Positions 36,173 through 46,062 of a stretch of DNA of 64,000 nt are shown piece by piece. Each line of letters begins with the position of its first letter. Position 1 is the first letter of the stretch. Position numbers and translations under genes: made by a program. Origin of the DNA: Durusdinium trenchii (taxonomy: Eukaryota > Sar > Dinophyceae > Suessiales > Symbiodiniaceae). The DNA lies in the NCBI GenBank assembly GCA_963970005.1, contig CAXAMN010001470.1:291870-355869 (forward strand), in the 5' to 3' direction. The notes beneath the pieces are model-generated. The model worked only from the letters and a program-made list of their open reading frames with translations. It did no database searches and was not told the DNA's origin.

Positions 36173-36293
36173 CACTGTGGAGGAAACCTTTCAGCCAACC
36201 TGGCCAAGACCCACTGAGATGCGGTTGCAAGTGAGGCGAAAGGCCTAGATTCTCGCGCCGGCCAAATGGCCTTGATATGCAACTCTAGGAAAA

Positions 36294-36435
36294 AATGCAT
36301 ACATGCATTCATGCATGCATACATACGTACATACATACCTACATACATACATACATACATACAAACATACGTACATACATACATACATTGCATACATTAC
36401 ATTACATTACATCACATACATGCACATATATATGT
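36294..36435. repeat. Tetranucleotide microsatellite (CATA/GCAT)
   Basis: GCATACAT, then ACATACAT and TACAT units, ending in TATATG. Frames through it read HTYIHTYI and are artefacts. Confidence 0.9.
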
Positions 36436-38343
36436 ATATATACAGAGGCAAAAGCAATTTATCGTACTCCAAGGAAAAGTTGGCTCAGTGACCTCCCATC
36501 TCGCACATCTTCGGGCATGTTGCCAGGGCTCAACGGGACGTCTCTGCTTTGCATCATCCTTCGCGCAACAGAAAACCATCAAAAACAAAAAATGTCATTC
36601 GTTTAGACGCAATCATCTTGACAAGGCAGAAATAAGCAGGAATCTCAAACCTTTTGTCAGGGCAAAGAGGCCTCCTCCTTCTGAAATGGAGGTATTCGAA
36701 CCTTGGGGATAAGAATCTGGAAAAGCATTTAGTCTAAGCTAGTGTGCTCTTGCACTACGCTCAGCTCCTAACAGCTCTGTTCAACACCTGTGACAGAGTA
36801 CCACACCTTCAAACCCTGAATTCGCGTCTGCTACTAAAAGCAAGCTGATAAAAAGTTGTCAAAGGTTGTTGGTGCGCGAGAGCCTCCGGGTCCCATCTTG
36901 GAAGCTGCTGCAGCGCCGCCAGCGCTGCCAGGCGTAGCTCAGGCGCCAGGAGCTGGGTCAACAGCGCTTTCAGCAGCTCCTTCAAAGCTTGGTTCGTAAG
37001 GGTTGAAGAGAGGCACACAAGAAGAAAACACAGAGAAGATGTACTTTGGGAATGCACCATGTGCAGTACTTCTCTAAAGCTTTCGGAAACAGAAATCAAC
37101 ATCATCCCGGTAAGACACCCCAAACAATGATAAATATATATATATAACAAAACAAGGGAGAATGAGCGAACTTCCACACATTGGAACACACATGACAGCA
37201 CACATAGGTGAGAACACACATTGAAAGCTCCAGTAAACACATGAGAACATCCTGAAAGCTGCTGCAGAGCTGCCCCTGCAACGAAATCTGCACTCGAGGT
37301 TCAGAAAACGCTGCGCTTGCTACAAAGCGCTGCGCCTGCCACAAAATCAAGTATAAAGCCTTGCGTTTGCCACGAAATCTGCATCTCGAGGTTCACCCTC
37401 AATCAAACCCAGCCTTAACCATTGCCGTGCGGCCGTGAGAACCACTAGCGTGACCACACTGCTACACAAAAAGCAAACAATCAGTCGAAGTATGTATTAT
37501 AACATATATATATATATAGGTATAGACAGTTTGGGTCATTCAGCTGCGCGATTTTAAGTATTTATCTACAAACAATTCGCTTCAGGACTGGATGTCCAAT
37601 ATGGTTTCAGGCAGTTCGATCAACCCTCCAGAAACAGGCCTTCTCAAGAATTATTTGCTCGTCGCTGATAGTTTCAAAGTCTCTGAACCTCGACACAAGA
37701 TTGGCCGTTTCACGCATCTGATCTTCAAGGTGAGGTTCGATTCACTCTCGAATCACTTGCACATGTCGGATTGTTGGGGGATCTGACTTCCTTGTGGCAA
37801 CTCCACTAATCTGAACGCAGGGACACGTGTGCGCTCCGTGGTCGAAAATGAACGCTTTGCAGTTCCACCGTGTGTTCGATATCGCGCCCAGAGAAATATC
37901 GAAGTGTGCGCTCTGTCATTTGGACCGAAAATGTTTTCGGAAAACGAAACTGTAAGTCCAGCGACCAAGTGTTACTGTTGACCCAGCCACAACTTCGGCA
38001 GCTCTCGGCAAAAAGTAGTGCGTCGTGACAGAGAAGCATTGAAAAGTCCCGCAACGATGGCCTTCGCAATATTTTTAGGCTCTGAATTTCTGGAAAACCG
38101 TTGCACTGTGGACAACATCCACACCTCCAACTGACGAAGCTGCACGGACCTGGCATGGCACAAGCACAATGTTATATGCTTTGTCGCCTTCAGCTGTCAC
38201 ATAGCCAAGCTACATCTCATACAGCATCAAGCACTCCAAACCAGCTTTGGGCCTGCACTCTGGACAACACCACCCATAGTAGCAGGACAAAATGTAGGGA
38301 TATGTTGACGTATATAAATATATATATATATATATTGGTTACT
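36436..38343. other. Intergenic with one helical-repeat-like exon candidate
   Basis: Short (TA)n tracts occur near 37135, 37505 and 38320. A repeated block CGAAATCTGCA...CTCGAGGTTCA appears twice near 37280 and 37375. Apart from the candidate at 36809-36998 I support no gene. Confidence 0.35.
36809..36998 (-). CDS. Possible terminal exon, HEAT-like helices
   Basis: Minus frame ending at 36809 encodes ALKELLKALLTQLLAPELRL and AALAALQQLPRWDPEAL, amphipathic Leu/Ala helices like those of HEAT/ARM repeat proteins, then FYQLAFSSRREFRV and a stop. A related AALQQLSG segment lies upstream near 37265, as if from a preceding exon. No gene can be named. Confidence 0.33.
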
Positions 38344-38865
38344 GATGAGATAGGATTCTACGGACCATGTTTTGGAATACACCAGGACACATGAGATAGG
38401 ACTAGGTCGTCATCAAGAATCCTGGGACACATGAGATGGAAAAGGGTGCGTTCACTGAACCCTGTTTTTTCGGCCTATCTCATGTGTCCGCATTGCCAAG
38501 AATGCAATGAAAAGTTGGGGAAACTAAGCTGGATTGTTTTTCTCACATGTTTGAAACTCCAAAACCGCAGTCAATCCTGTTTGAAACTCCAGCGCTTTCA
38601 AGCGTTTTGTCAGCTGGCTGACTATGCTGCAGGATGTCACGCAACCACCTCATTCAGATCCTGTCTCATGTGGCTAGGCAACCTCTAGCGGGCTTAGTGT
38701 AAAGATCCCAGTGGACGCTCCAATGAAAATGTGTTTTGGGGCCCACAAGTGGCCCCACACCACACGAGATAGGAAAGCGTATGGACACTTTTTTGCTATG
38801 TTTTGGGCACATGAGATGCGCCAACCTCAACCGGCGCATACATTTCACTACTCCCGTCTCATTAG
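38344..38865. repeat. Cluster of a 15-bp motif in both orientations
   Basis: GACACATGAGATAGG (38386-38400) recurs with small changes at 38426-38439, near 38762 and 38806, and inverted at 38474-38489, 38660-38673 and near 38853. Spacing is irregular. This is not a simple tandem repeat. Confidence 0.6.
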
Positions 38866-38891
38866 TATCTAAAAGATATATATATATATAT

Positions 38892-39434
38892 CCAGACGGG
38901 TTTACTTCAGACTGCGAGTGTTTTAACCTCACATGTTCGTTCATACGCTATTCGCGCTGTTTTTTGAGCATCCGTTTGCGGAATTTAGCACGGTATGTAC
39001 GCATATTTACCGCGCGTTTTTTCATCGGCCGATGTAAAACACACTGTAATTACGACTTCAGAACTGTGCCATGATTCCGATGGTTCTGGTCGGATGGCAG
39101 GTTAACGTTCAGTTCAAATTGCACGCTCGTACAGAAGAAGCCCTTCTACGTTGCTACACAATGCGAACGACTGAGTGTGGGGTGGGGGTGTGGGGCGGGG
39201 TTGGATGTGGATGTTAACGATCGGTGCAAATTGCACGCTCATACAGAAGAAACCCTTCTACCTTGCTACACAATGCGAACGACTGAGTGTGGGGTGGGGT
39301 GGGATGTTAATGTTCGGTTCAAATTGCACGCTCATACAGAAGAAACCCTTCTACGTTGCTATACAACACTAGTACTCGCGTTGCGTTGCGCATGCATATT
39401 TGCTTGCACACCTGCGTGTTTAAAACCCGTCTGG
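38892..39434. mobile_element. Small non-autonomous element with terminal inverted repeats
   Basis: Starts CCAGACGGGTTTA (38892) and ends with the inverse TAAAACCCGTCTGG (to 39434), enclosing 543 bp without a gene. The left flank is a (TA)n tract and the right flank begins AT, so any target duplication would be only 2 bp. The interior carries the 100-bp tandem repeat at 39102-39366. MITE-like; family not recognised. Confidence 0.45.
39102..39366 (+). repeat. Tandem repeat, about 93-111-bp units, 2.7 copies
   Basis: Units begin GTTAACG at 39102 and 39213 and GTTAATG at 39306. They share AAATTGCACGCTC, CAGAAGAA and CTTCTAC. A G/T-rich linker of varying length accounts for the unit length difference. 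Confidence 0.85.
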
Positions 39435-39438
39435 ATTT

Positions 39439-39468
39439 ATTCATATCTAACCTAAGTTAGATATGAAT
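39439..39468. repeat. 13-bp hairpin palindrome
   Basis: ATTCATATCTAAC, loop CTAA, GTTAGATATGAAT: perfect 13-bp arms directly beside the inverted-repeat element. Confidence 0.8.
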
Positions 39469-40200
39469 CCTGCAGGGCTAGCCGCGCAATATTCCAATAT
39501 GCTAGCACTCCATGTACGGAATATTGTTTTACACCTGCGGCCCAAAACCATCGCGCAGCTATACTCTGCTCCCGGGGTCGCAGAACAGTAGCCATATTCT
39601 CTGTTCTGTAGACAGACACCCGATTCTTTTGGAAGAGAGCTTGAACAAAGAGAGGCAAAGCTTGGACTAAGAAGGGGCAAAGGTACCAATACAGGGGGTT
39701 CCAAATTAAGTAAACGGCGCTTCTTGTTTCCTCAGGAAGTGGAACCCAGCAATCTCCATATATTGGAAACCAGCAGCCCAATCTCGCTGGTTTGTGAATA
39801 CCGGGTACATCGTTCGACGCGACGAAAGTGCATCGAGCCGTCGAGCCGTCTAAAGAAATGCTATTTGTCTTCCCAAAAAACATGAAAACGTTAAAAAAAC
39901 GTGGTGTTTCACAAACTTGTCACAGTCTTAAATAAACCCGTAAGGATACATATATATATATATACACGCTAGCCTTCCCAAAAAACCAACCTGCTTTTGA
40001 TTATCTCAAAGCTAGGTCTGCTGTATTTTAATGTCAGTTCTAATGTAGGTAATTTGCTTATACTTGAATTTATGTGTAATTAGTTTGCAATTTCAGCTAG
40101 TTCAAAACTTGTGCGTATCAATTTCTGTTGCTTTACGGTTCTAGTGTAATTCCATTTTTTGCTTTGCAGTTGAAGTTTGATTAAATCCAATTTAGCTTCA
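39469..40200. other. Intergenic, AT-richer toward 40 kb
   Basis: A minus frame at 39452-39883 has no recognisable feature. From 39900 the DNA is AT-rich with a (TA)n tract near 39948. No gene is supported. Confidence 0.4.
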
Positions 40201-40352
40201 CCTACGCTTAAAGGCAAAAAACGGTTTCCTAAAATGATGTCTTGTATTTAACGCTGTCCTGGCGACCCGGGTTCGGGGTCGCGACCGGGCTTTGAAGGTG
40301 GGCGCAGGTTTACTGCCCATTGAACAAAATTCAATGGCAAGCTGCCCAGCCC
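40201..40352 (-). repeat. Left arm of a long inverted repeat
   Basis: The minus-strand reading of 40201-40352 matches 42700-42842: shared blocks TTGCCATTGAATTTTGTTCA, GGGCAGTAAACCTG, CCCGGTC, and CCCGGGTCGCCAGG, continuing with weaker similarity into ATAC...AATCAT and GGAAA. Confidence 0.75.
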
Positions 40353-41012
40353 CTCCAAGCAGCGGGCAAGAAAACGCTGCCACGGTGTCCCACACCGGCC
40401 CCCGCCCGCCAGGCCTTTGTTTTGCCTCGCGGCTACCTGTGTCTTCATCGTTGTTGCTACTTCCGCCTCGCCCATCTTCTGCGTCTGTTCTTCAGAGCAG
40501 AAAAGGCATTGGGTCTCGCCCCGCGTCGGTCGCACGCGGGCGGCCACACTGTTCCGCAACGGGCAAGAACAGAACGCCGAGTCTTCGTACCCCCTGCACT
40601 CTTCCTCGGGCCTACTGGCCGGGGACAGCTTGCGGTACGCCTCAAGCTCTTCTTTTTTGCATCGTAGGCGGCGGCTCGCCGTGTACCACCGGGGTGTCTT
40701 GTTCCTGGCAAAATGGAAGCACCGCCGATCCACTGGCTTGGGCCCCGGGCGCCGAAACAAACAAGCGTCGACTTTCACTGGGCGGGTACAGAACCGTGAC
40801 AGACAGAGAACCTCCACAAACCTGTGGCATGGTTGTCCACTTTCCCTCACATATACTGACCCTCGTGGGAAGTCGCTGCGAGGGTTGTCTTGATGGGGGC
40901 GCCTACCGTGTCTTCTTGCTGTTGCTCCCTTGGGAAACGTTTCGCATTGGATAAAAATACCAAACACAAAGCAGATGCACTGAAGGGCGTGTACCAACCG
41001 GCGAAAAAACAC
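40248..41012 (-). CDS. Doubtful ORF inside the inverted repeat, 254 aa
   Basis: A long minus frame, partly through the repeat arm itself (LPLNFVQWAVNLRPPSKPG comes from it). Its centre (KKEELEAYRKLSPASRPEEE, CLFCSEEQTQKMGEAEV) looks somewhat protein-like. An equally long plus-strand frame (40292-40954) overlaps it. I keep it only as a possibility. Confidence 0.18.
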   Translation of the reverse strand: MFFRRLVHALQCICFVFGIFIQCETFPKGATARRHGRRPHQDNPRSDFPRGSVYVRESGQPCHRFVEVLCLSRFCTRPVKVDACLFRRPGPKPVDRRCFHFARNKTPRWYTASRRLRCKKEELEAYRKLSPASRPEEECRGYEDSAFCSCPLRNSVAARVRPTRGETQCLFCSEEQTQKMGEAEVATTMKTQVAARQNKGLAGGGRCGTPWQRFLARCLEGLGSLPLNFVQWAVNLRPPSKPGRDPEPGSPGQR

Positions 41013-41254
41013 ACTGGTTGCTCGACCTCCAATGCGCTAATCAGGTGACCTCAGCAAGCTGATTGTCATTAGAAAGAAGACAATATAAAACCTCTGGGCT
41101 TGATTGTTCCACCGTTGCGGCTGAGCCGCCGCTAGGTAGGCAAACATTTCTGCGCGGCTCTCCTGGCCCTTGCCCGCGTGCTTGTTTGCGTTTACCACGA
41201 TAGCTTTCTCGGCTGCAGCTATCTTTCCGGTCGCGCGTTAGCGCCTGTCCGAAC

Positions 41255-41729
41255 ATGGGCAAAGGCAAAAAGCCCGCTCCGGGACAAGAGACGCCATACA
41301 TCAAGCGGGTGGACCTCTACAAATTTCTGCGCAAGTGGCCCTTGAGGTCACATCCAGACGAGGCAGGATGTCCATTGCGGTACACTCGACGCCACCTGCT
41401 CCGAGCTGCTACGGCATCCAGTGATGGGCATCAACTTGGCGGCTGCGTCCGTGGACGGCCTCGCATTCTTCCCCAAGGCAAGGTAACAAAAGGCCACCCC
41501 GCGCGCGCAAACCACAGAAGTGCAAAATACACGCTACAGAGCAAGAAAAGCATGTGACAAGCATCCCCGGGCCCAGCGTTCGCGGTGGCTGTTTTCAGGA
41601 CTGGGCGGTTGTCTGAAGCAGTGCGAGCCACAGGCGGGGCGCGCTCCGGGAAACGGCGTAGGCGGCGATCGCCAGCAGACATACCAAGGCAAACAAGGCG
41701 GCGCCCGTTACGGCGACCGTTTCTCATGA
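41255..41729 (+). CDS. Two-exon small basic protein, 117 aa, unrecognised
   Basis: Exon 1 is 41255-41477 (MGKGKKPAPGQETPYIKRV onward, basic). A GC donor (GCAAGG at 41478) and acceptor GTGGCTGTTTTCAG (ending 41598) define a 121-bp intron. Exon 2, 41599-41729, is in phase and encodes LGGCLKQCEPQAGRAPGNG and a Gly/Gln/Arg-rich end, RYGDRFS. The alternative GT donor five bases later (GTAACA) would give a stop after five more codons, so the GC-AG model is preferred; GC donors are common in dinoflagellates. Basic and Gly-rich composition hints at RNA or DNA binding, no more. The gene sits between the arms of the long inverted repeat. Confidence 0.45.
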
Positions 41730-42699
41730 CCGTTTCTCAGCGGACGCGGCCCGCCGAAGGACGACGCGGCGTCGAAAACGTAAACCTGCTCGCCTCTTTT
41801 ACCAACGTGGGCACTCGAACAGCTGGCCCCGAGACTCGACAGAGCCTATCCGCACGTCCGGACAGGGGCCCGTCCGTCGGGCACTTCTTGTGGGCAGCGA
41901 TTCCGTGACCGGCGTCCGGTCGTCCGGGCGTCGGCGCCGGACGCCCTGAAACAGAAAATGGAAAGCTGTATGACGGGAACTTGCGCTAACCCGACCACAT
42001 CTGCACGACGACCTATAACGATGAAGCAAAAAGATACGGTGGCAAAGAGTGGAAGGCCTGCCTCAACTACTGTTTCGAAACAACTTTCTGGAAGAATAAG
42101 GGAGAATCCCAAAACCAACACTTACAGCTGTGTGAAGGGGAGAACTCTAATTTATACTAGAAAATCGCTTTGGGAAAATGTTTTTGCCTTACGGGGAGAC
42201 TGTGTGACCTCAGTAATCTGCCAAGGATGACTAAGCTAGCCGGGCTTTTTTGCCTTCAAAAGGGCCTCCAGTCCACGTTTCGAGCCTCGGCCCTAAAACC
42301 GGCAATGGGTTTGTTAGAATATAAACAAAACTTGGCGGCTGTCAAAACTCGGTTTCGACCCCGGAAATTTGCCGGCGCCAAGTTTATGCTAGAAATCATT
42401 TTGGAGAAAGCATTTTTGCCAGCAAAAGCCTCCAAGACGGGAGCTGTCAGAGCACGGGGCCGAGGGCTTAGGGTAATTTTTTTTCTTTTAGAATTAATAC
42501 CTACTTCGAGCGCTCTACTTTGAGCTGTAAAGGGCTCGGCCGTGGGGCCCACCCTTGATTTGCCACGAACCGGGCCGGCCGTTTGCCATCAAATTTTGTT
42601 CAGTGGGCAATAAACCAGAGCCCGCCTTCAAAAACCCGGTCTCAACCCCAAACCTTTTTCAGCTGGCCGTGGGGCCCACCGCTTGATGTGCCACGAGCT

Positions 42700-42842
42700 G
42701 GGAAGTTTGCCATTGAATTTTGTTCAGTGGGCAGTAAACCTGGGCCCGCCTTCAAAAACCCGGTCTCGACCCCCAACCCGGGTCGCCAGGGCAATTTTTA
42801 TACGAGAAAATCATGTTGGGAAAATGATATGTATATAGATGG
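42700..42842 (+). repeat. Right arm of the long inverted repeat, with extra partial copies
   Basis: Pairs with 40201-40352. Further direct partial copies of the same family lie at about 42140-42200, 42290-42420 and 42565-42656 (GCCATCAAATTTTGTTCAGT, CCCGCCTTCAAAAACCCGGT). Confidence 0.75.
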
Positions 42843-44353
42843 AAATATATCAACCTGTGTGGTAAATTCTGGACCATACCTCCTGCAAGTGTGTAATGTG
42901 GGAGGCCGGAAAGGTGTTGACTTGGCACCCGGTTGTGGCGGATATGTAGACTTTCCAAGCAACCTCAAGAGTCTAGAAGTGTCGCAGAAAGCACCTTCAT
43001 CTCACACAACTGATCCGAATAGAAGGCAAGGGTCCCTTGACTAAAGTCCTGTAAGGAACAGGGGCGCCTACCTTCTTCCGTAATCTCTTTTCCTGCGATT
43101 TCTCTTTATCGTGTGAGAAGAAGCAGTATTGATCCAGGGACGCCAATGGCCGCCATAAGTGAAGCTAAGCACAGACAACTTTGATAGCCAAAACTGGAAG
43201 AGCAAAACAACAAACTTGTGAGATAATGCCCAGCAAATCTTCACGGCAAAAAGGCTGAACTCTAGAGTTTATACGTAGTAGACGTGGCAAGGAAAACAGA
43301 ATAAACGCTCAAGAGCAAACTGAGTAAAACAATCGCATCCCTGGATATTCTTCAGAGTTAATACAAGAAATGAAGACAAGGGCCTCAACCATCTCCAGAC
43401 TATAGAGGTCAGCCAAACAACAGAGAAAGGACTGAACTCTGGAGTTAACCTGAAAATGGATAGGTATATAAAGAAACTGAACTGTAAAGGTTCTACCTTC
43501 AACTCTGAGACTCAGTCCTTTCTTTGATCCAGTGACTCTTCTCCTGAAAGTCACAATTCACAACACACAAATGTCCCACCTTTCTTGGGATATTGACGGG
43601 TATATGCATGTCTATATACAATAATATATCAGTGACAGGGAGCAGAATGTGAAAGCCAACGGATTTTATCTTGTCGTGTTGCCCAATCAATGTTGCGGTG
43701 CAAATAGATGGCCTTGACGTGCGAACAGCACTGCCAATCGCCTGGTCCAACAAAGCAAAGAGAGCAAGACCTGTCGCTTGGGTGAGATCGTGTCTGGCCT
43801 GGACATGCAGGGACCCTCAAGCAATGGCAGCAATGGCCAGTTGAGGAGGCTGATCGTGCGCGGTCAATGTAGAAAGCTGGCACTTCATTTTGGCAGTTTG
43901 CTCGCAAGTGTTTTGCACACGCGTTTAATTCGATCCCTAGAGCAAGAAAGCTTGCACAAATCACAAATGGACATGCTGACTATTGCTAGTTATTTGCATA
44001 GTGCACAGGAATCAACTAATCTTAGCGCATCTACTCTGGCCTCCAAGTCTTTTGTACATCGATGTACAAACAAAAGCTAAACGCGGCTAAACTTAAAGTG
44101 GTCACAAAACTCCTGCCCCAAAAGTGTTTCTACAAAATGGTACTATGTGTAGCAAGTACTTCCGAGTGTTTCTTTCTTTGAATCAAGCAAATTCTAGCTC
44201 CTTTTGACTCATCTCGCAATCTTCCTCAGAACATAAATCCAACCTCGCAGGCGCAATCTGCATCTTGCAACTACAATCGAGCGGGTCTCAAGAGAATCAC
44301 AATTTGACCAACCAAAAGTTCAATCTTGGCTTCCTGAAACCTTTGCTTTCATC
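42843..44353. other. Intergenic, no supported gene
   Basis: Short frames only. Two nearly equal segments with CTGAACTCTAGAGTT (43255) and CTGAACTCTGGAGTT (43433) show minor local repetition. Nothing further is supported. Confidence 0.4.
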
Positions 44354-44845
44354 TACTAGGAGCAAGAAGAACGCTACTAGGGGCTCCTGGCGTCACTACT
44401 AGGAGCAAGAAGCCAGTAGGGGCTCCTGGCATCGCTACTAGGAGCAAGAAGCTACTAGGGGCTCCTGGCATCGCTACTAGGAGCAAGAAGCTACTAGGGG
44501 CTCCTCGGATCGCTACTAGGAGCAAGAAGCTACTAGGGGCACACCTCACATCGCTACTAGGTAGGGCTCCTGGCATCACTACTAGGAGCAAGAACGCTAC
44601 TAGGGGCTCCTGGCATCGCTACTAGGAGCAAGAACGCTACTAGGGGCTCCTGGCATCGCTACTAGGAGCNNNNNNNNNNCTAGCACCTGGCATCGCTACT
44701 AGGAGCAAGAACGCTACTAGGGGCTCTCCTGGGGGCTCCTGGCATCGCTACTAGGAGCAAGAACGCTACTAGGGGCTCGTGGTTGGAGCAAGAACGCTAC
44801 TAGGGGCTCCTGGCATCGCTACTAGGAGCAAGAACGCTACTAGGG
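44354..44845 (+). repeat. Minisatellite array, 33-40-bp unit, about 13 copies
   Basis: Consensus in two halves: CTACTAGGAGCAAGAACG and CTACTAGGGGCTCCTGGCAT. Units vary by a short deletion after CAAGAA and by partial units. Related copies in the opposite orientation are at 4.66-4.80 kb. The frames give GAPSSFLLLVAM repeats, which are not evidence of a protein. A 10-N gap interrupts it. Confidence 0.95.
44670..44679. other. 10-N assembly gap in the minisatellite
   Basis: Ten N within the array; the copy number is therefore unreliable. Confidence 0.95.
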
Positions 44846-46062
44846 ATGTCAAATCTTCAAGTTTGCCCAAAGCTTTGGGCGATCTTCGGTTTCAGGTCAA
44901 GCAGCAGAAAGGTTGCCGCCGTGGGTCTGACCCTTCATCCTTGGCCCCACGAAGCTCCTCAGGGAATGACTGGTGGAGGACAACGAGGACAAGCCCAGAT
45001 TCTGCTTCGCTGACCCATTCCAAGACTGCGCCGCTTCAATGGGAGGAAGGAAATCGGAAGGAAGTCCTGCCTTCTTTTCACATCTTGGTGAGTTGATACA
45101 TGTGTCCCTTTTTTAAGTGTGCGCTTGGGAAAAAAGATATTAGATGATGTAAAAAATAGATTTAAAAAATAAATAAATACATGTATATATATATACAATA
45201 TACCATATAGTATCACGCCGCCTGACCTACTAAAAGTTAACAAGGTTTAAGTGCATGCATTGTCAGGATAAACTAAAGAAACGATCCAAGGAGCAGGTTG
45301 GAACTTACATTGCTCCGTCGGAACAGGTGTGTAAAAGTCTTGCGCCATAGGGGAAAACAACGTGATCCAAAAGCAAGTGGTCCACGCAGAACCGGCACTG
45401 GCTCCTCTTCAGCTTGTACAAGCTCCGTTCTTGACAGTCCTGCTTGCGCACGCTTCCTGAAACGTTAAGCGCCACAGACTCCGACCATGCAATGCTTCAA
45501 CTGGTGCAGTATTATTAGGAATACAAAAGGAACGGAACACAAGAAGGTAAGGGCTCCTTGATTCTTTAATCAAGGAGCCCTTACCTTACCTTCTTATATA
45601 TTTGCAATTGTCTTATTCCTACTGTGAGTTGCATATGAAACATGCATGACCCAATCATGGCTTTGTCCTTGCTTTGAAGACTCTGAAGGCATCTATGAAA
45701 GCCATCTTCCTTACAGGGTTAGTCACAAGCTTACCACCACCTGAACACAAATTAAATTTCCAAACGTTCCCAGCAAAAGACCCTGCCTCAAAGCTTGCTT
45801 TGCCTCTTCGCCCGCCTCTTGCAACAGCTCAGGCTGTTGAAAAGCATCGCGCAAGGGAGCACCAGGGGGCAGCTTCGAACGCAGCATGTTGATGAAGGTC
45901 GCCTTACAAAGGCCAGGACCACACCACGACTATATACATACAGCTACAAAACGATTATACTACAGGTACCAGTGCTACATTGGTGATTTGTAGGCAGCCA
46001 CATAATCGGAGCTGTCTTTGTCAGTTCAGGCTAGATATTTTCAGTTTTTGATAGCATACCCC
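44846..46062. other. Intergenic with one strong hairpin
   Basis: Apart from the 20-bp-arm hairpin at 45544-45587 and AT-rich DNA near 45150-45200, no gene is supported. Confidence 0.4.
45544..45587. repeat. Perfect 20-bp hairpin with a 4-base loop
   Basis: AAGGTAAGGGCTCCTTGATT (45544-45563), loop CTTT, then its exact complement (45568-45587). AAGAAGG/CCTTCTT extends the pairing if a 5-base slip is allowed. No gene overlaps it. A structured RNA, a small transposon remnant or a replication-slippage palindrome would all fit. Confidence 0.9.

Larger units (their letters stand above)
31214..36293 (+). mobile_element. Decayed LINE-type (non-LTR) retrotransposon
   Basis: Plus-strand pieces in order: a Cys-rich segment (near 31560, KCRRCGTW), the second half of an endonuclease, a reverse transcriptase, a long region with Cys/His clusters, and an acidic tail. 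They are broken by frameshifts and stops near 31590, 33240, 34130 and 35810. The 3' end is a short A run (GGAAAAAA at 36287-36294). CATA repeats flank both sides, suggesting insertion into a microsatellite. The 5' boundary is uncertain: 31214-31470 has no recognised domain and could be host DNA, since 31309-31453 looks like an exon with splice-like borders. Confidence 0.75.

Noticed and set aside
36295..36606. Plus-strand ORFs full of HTYIHTYI
   Set aside because: Translation of the CATA microsatellite.
40292..40954. Plus-strand 220-codon ORF opposite the doubtful minus ORF
   Set aside because: GC-rich DNA open on both strands; its start lies in the repeat arm and no motif is seen.
44349..44845. 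Array considered as CRISPR
   Set aside because: Units are contiguous with no unique spacers, and the setting is eukaryotic; it is a minisatellite.
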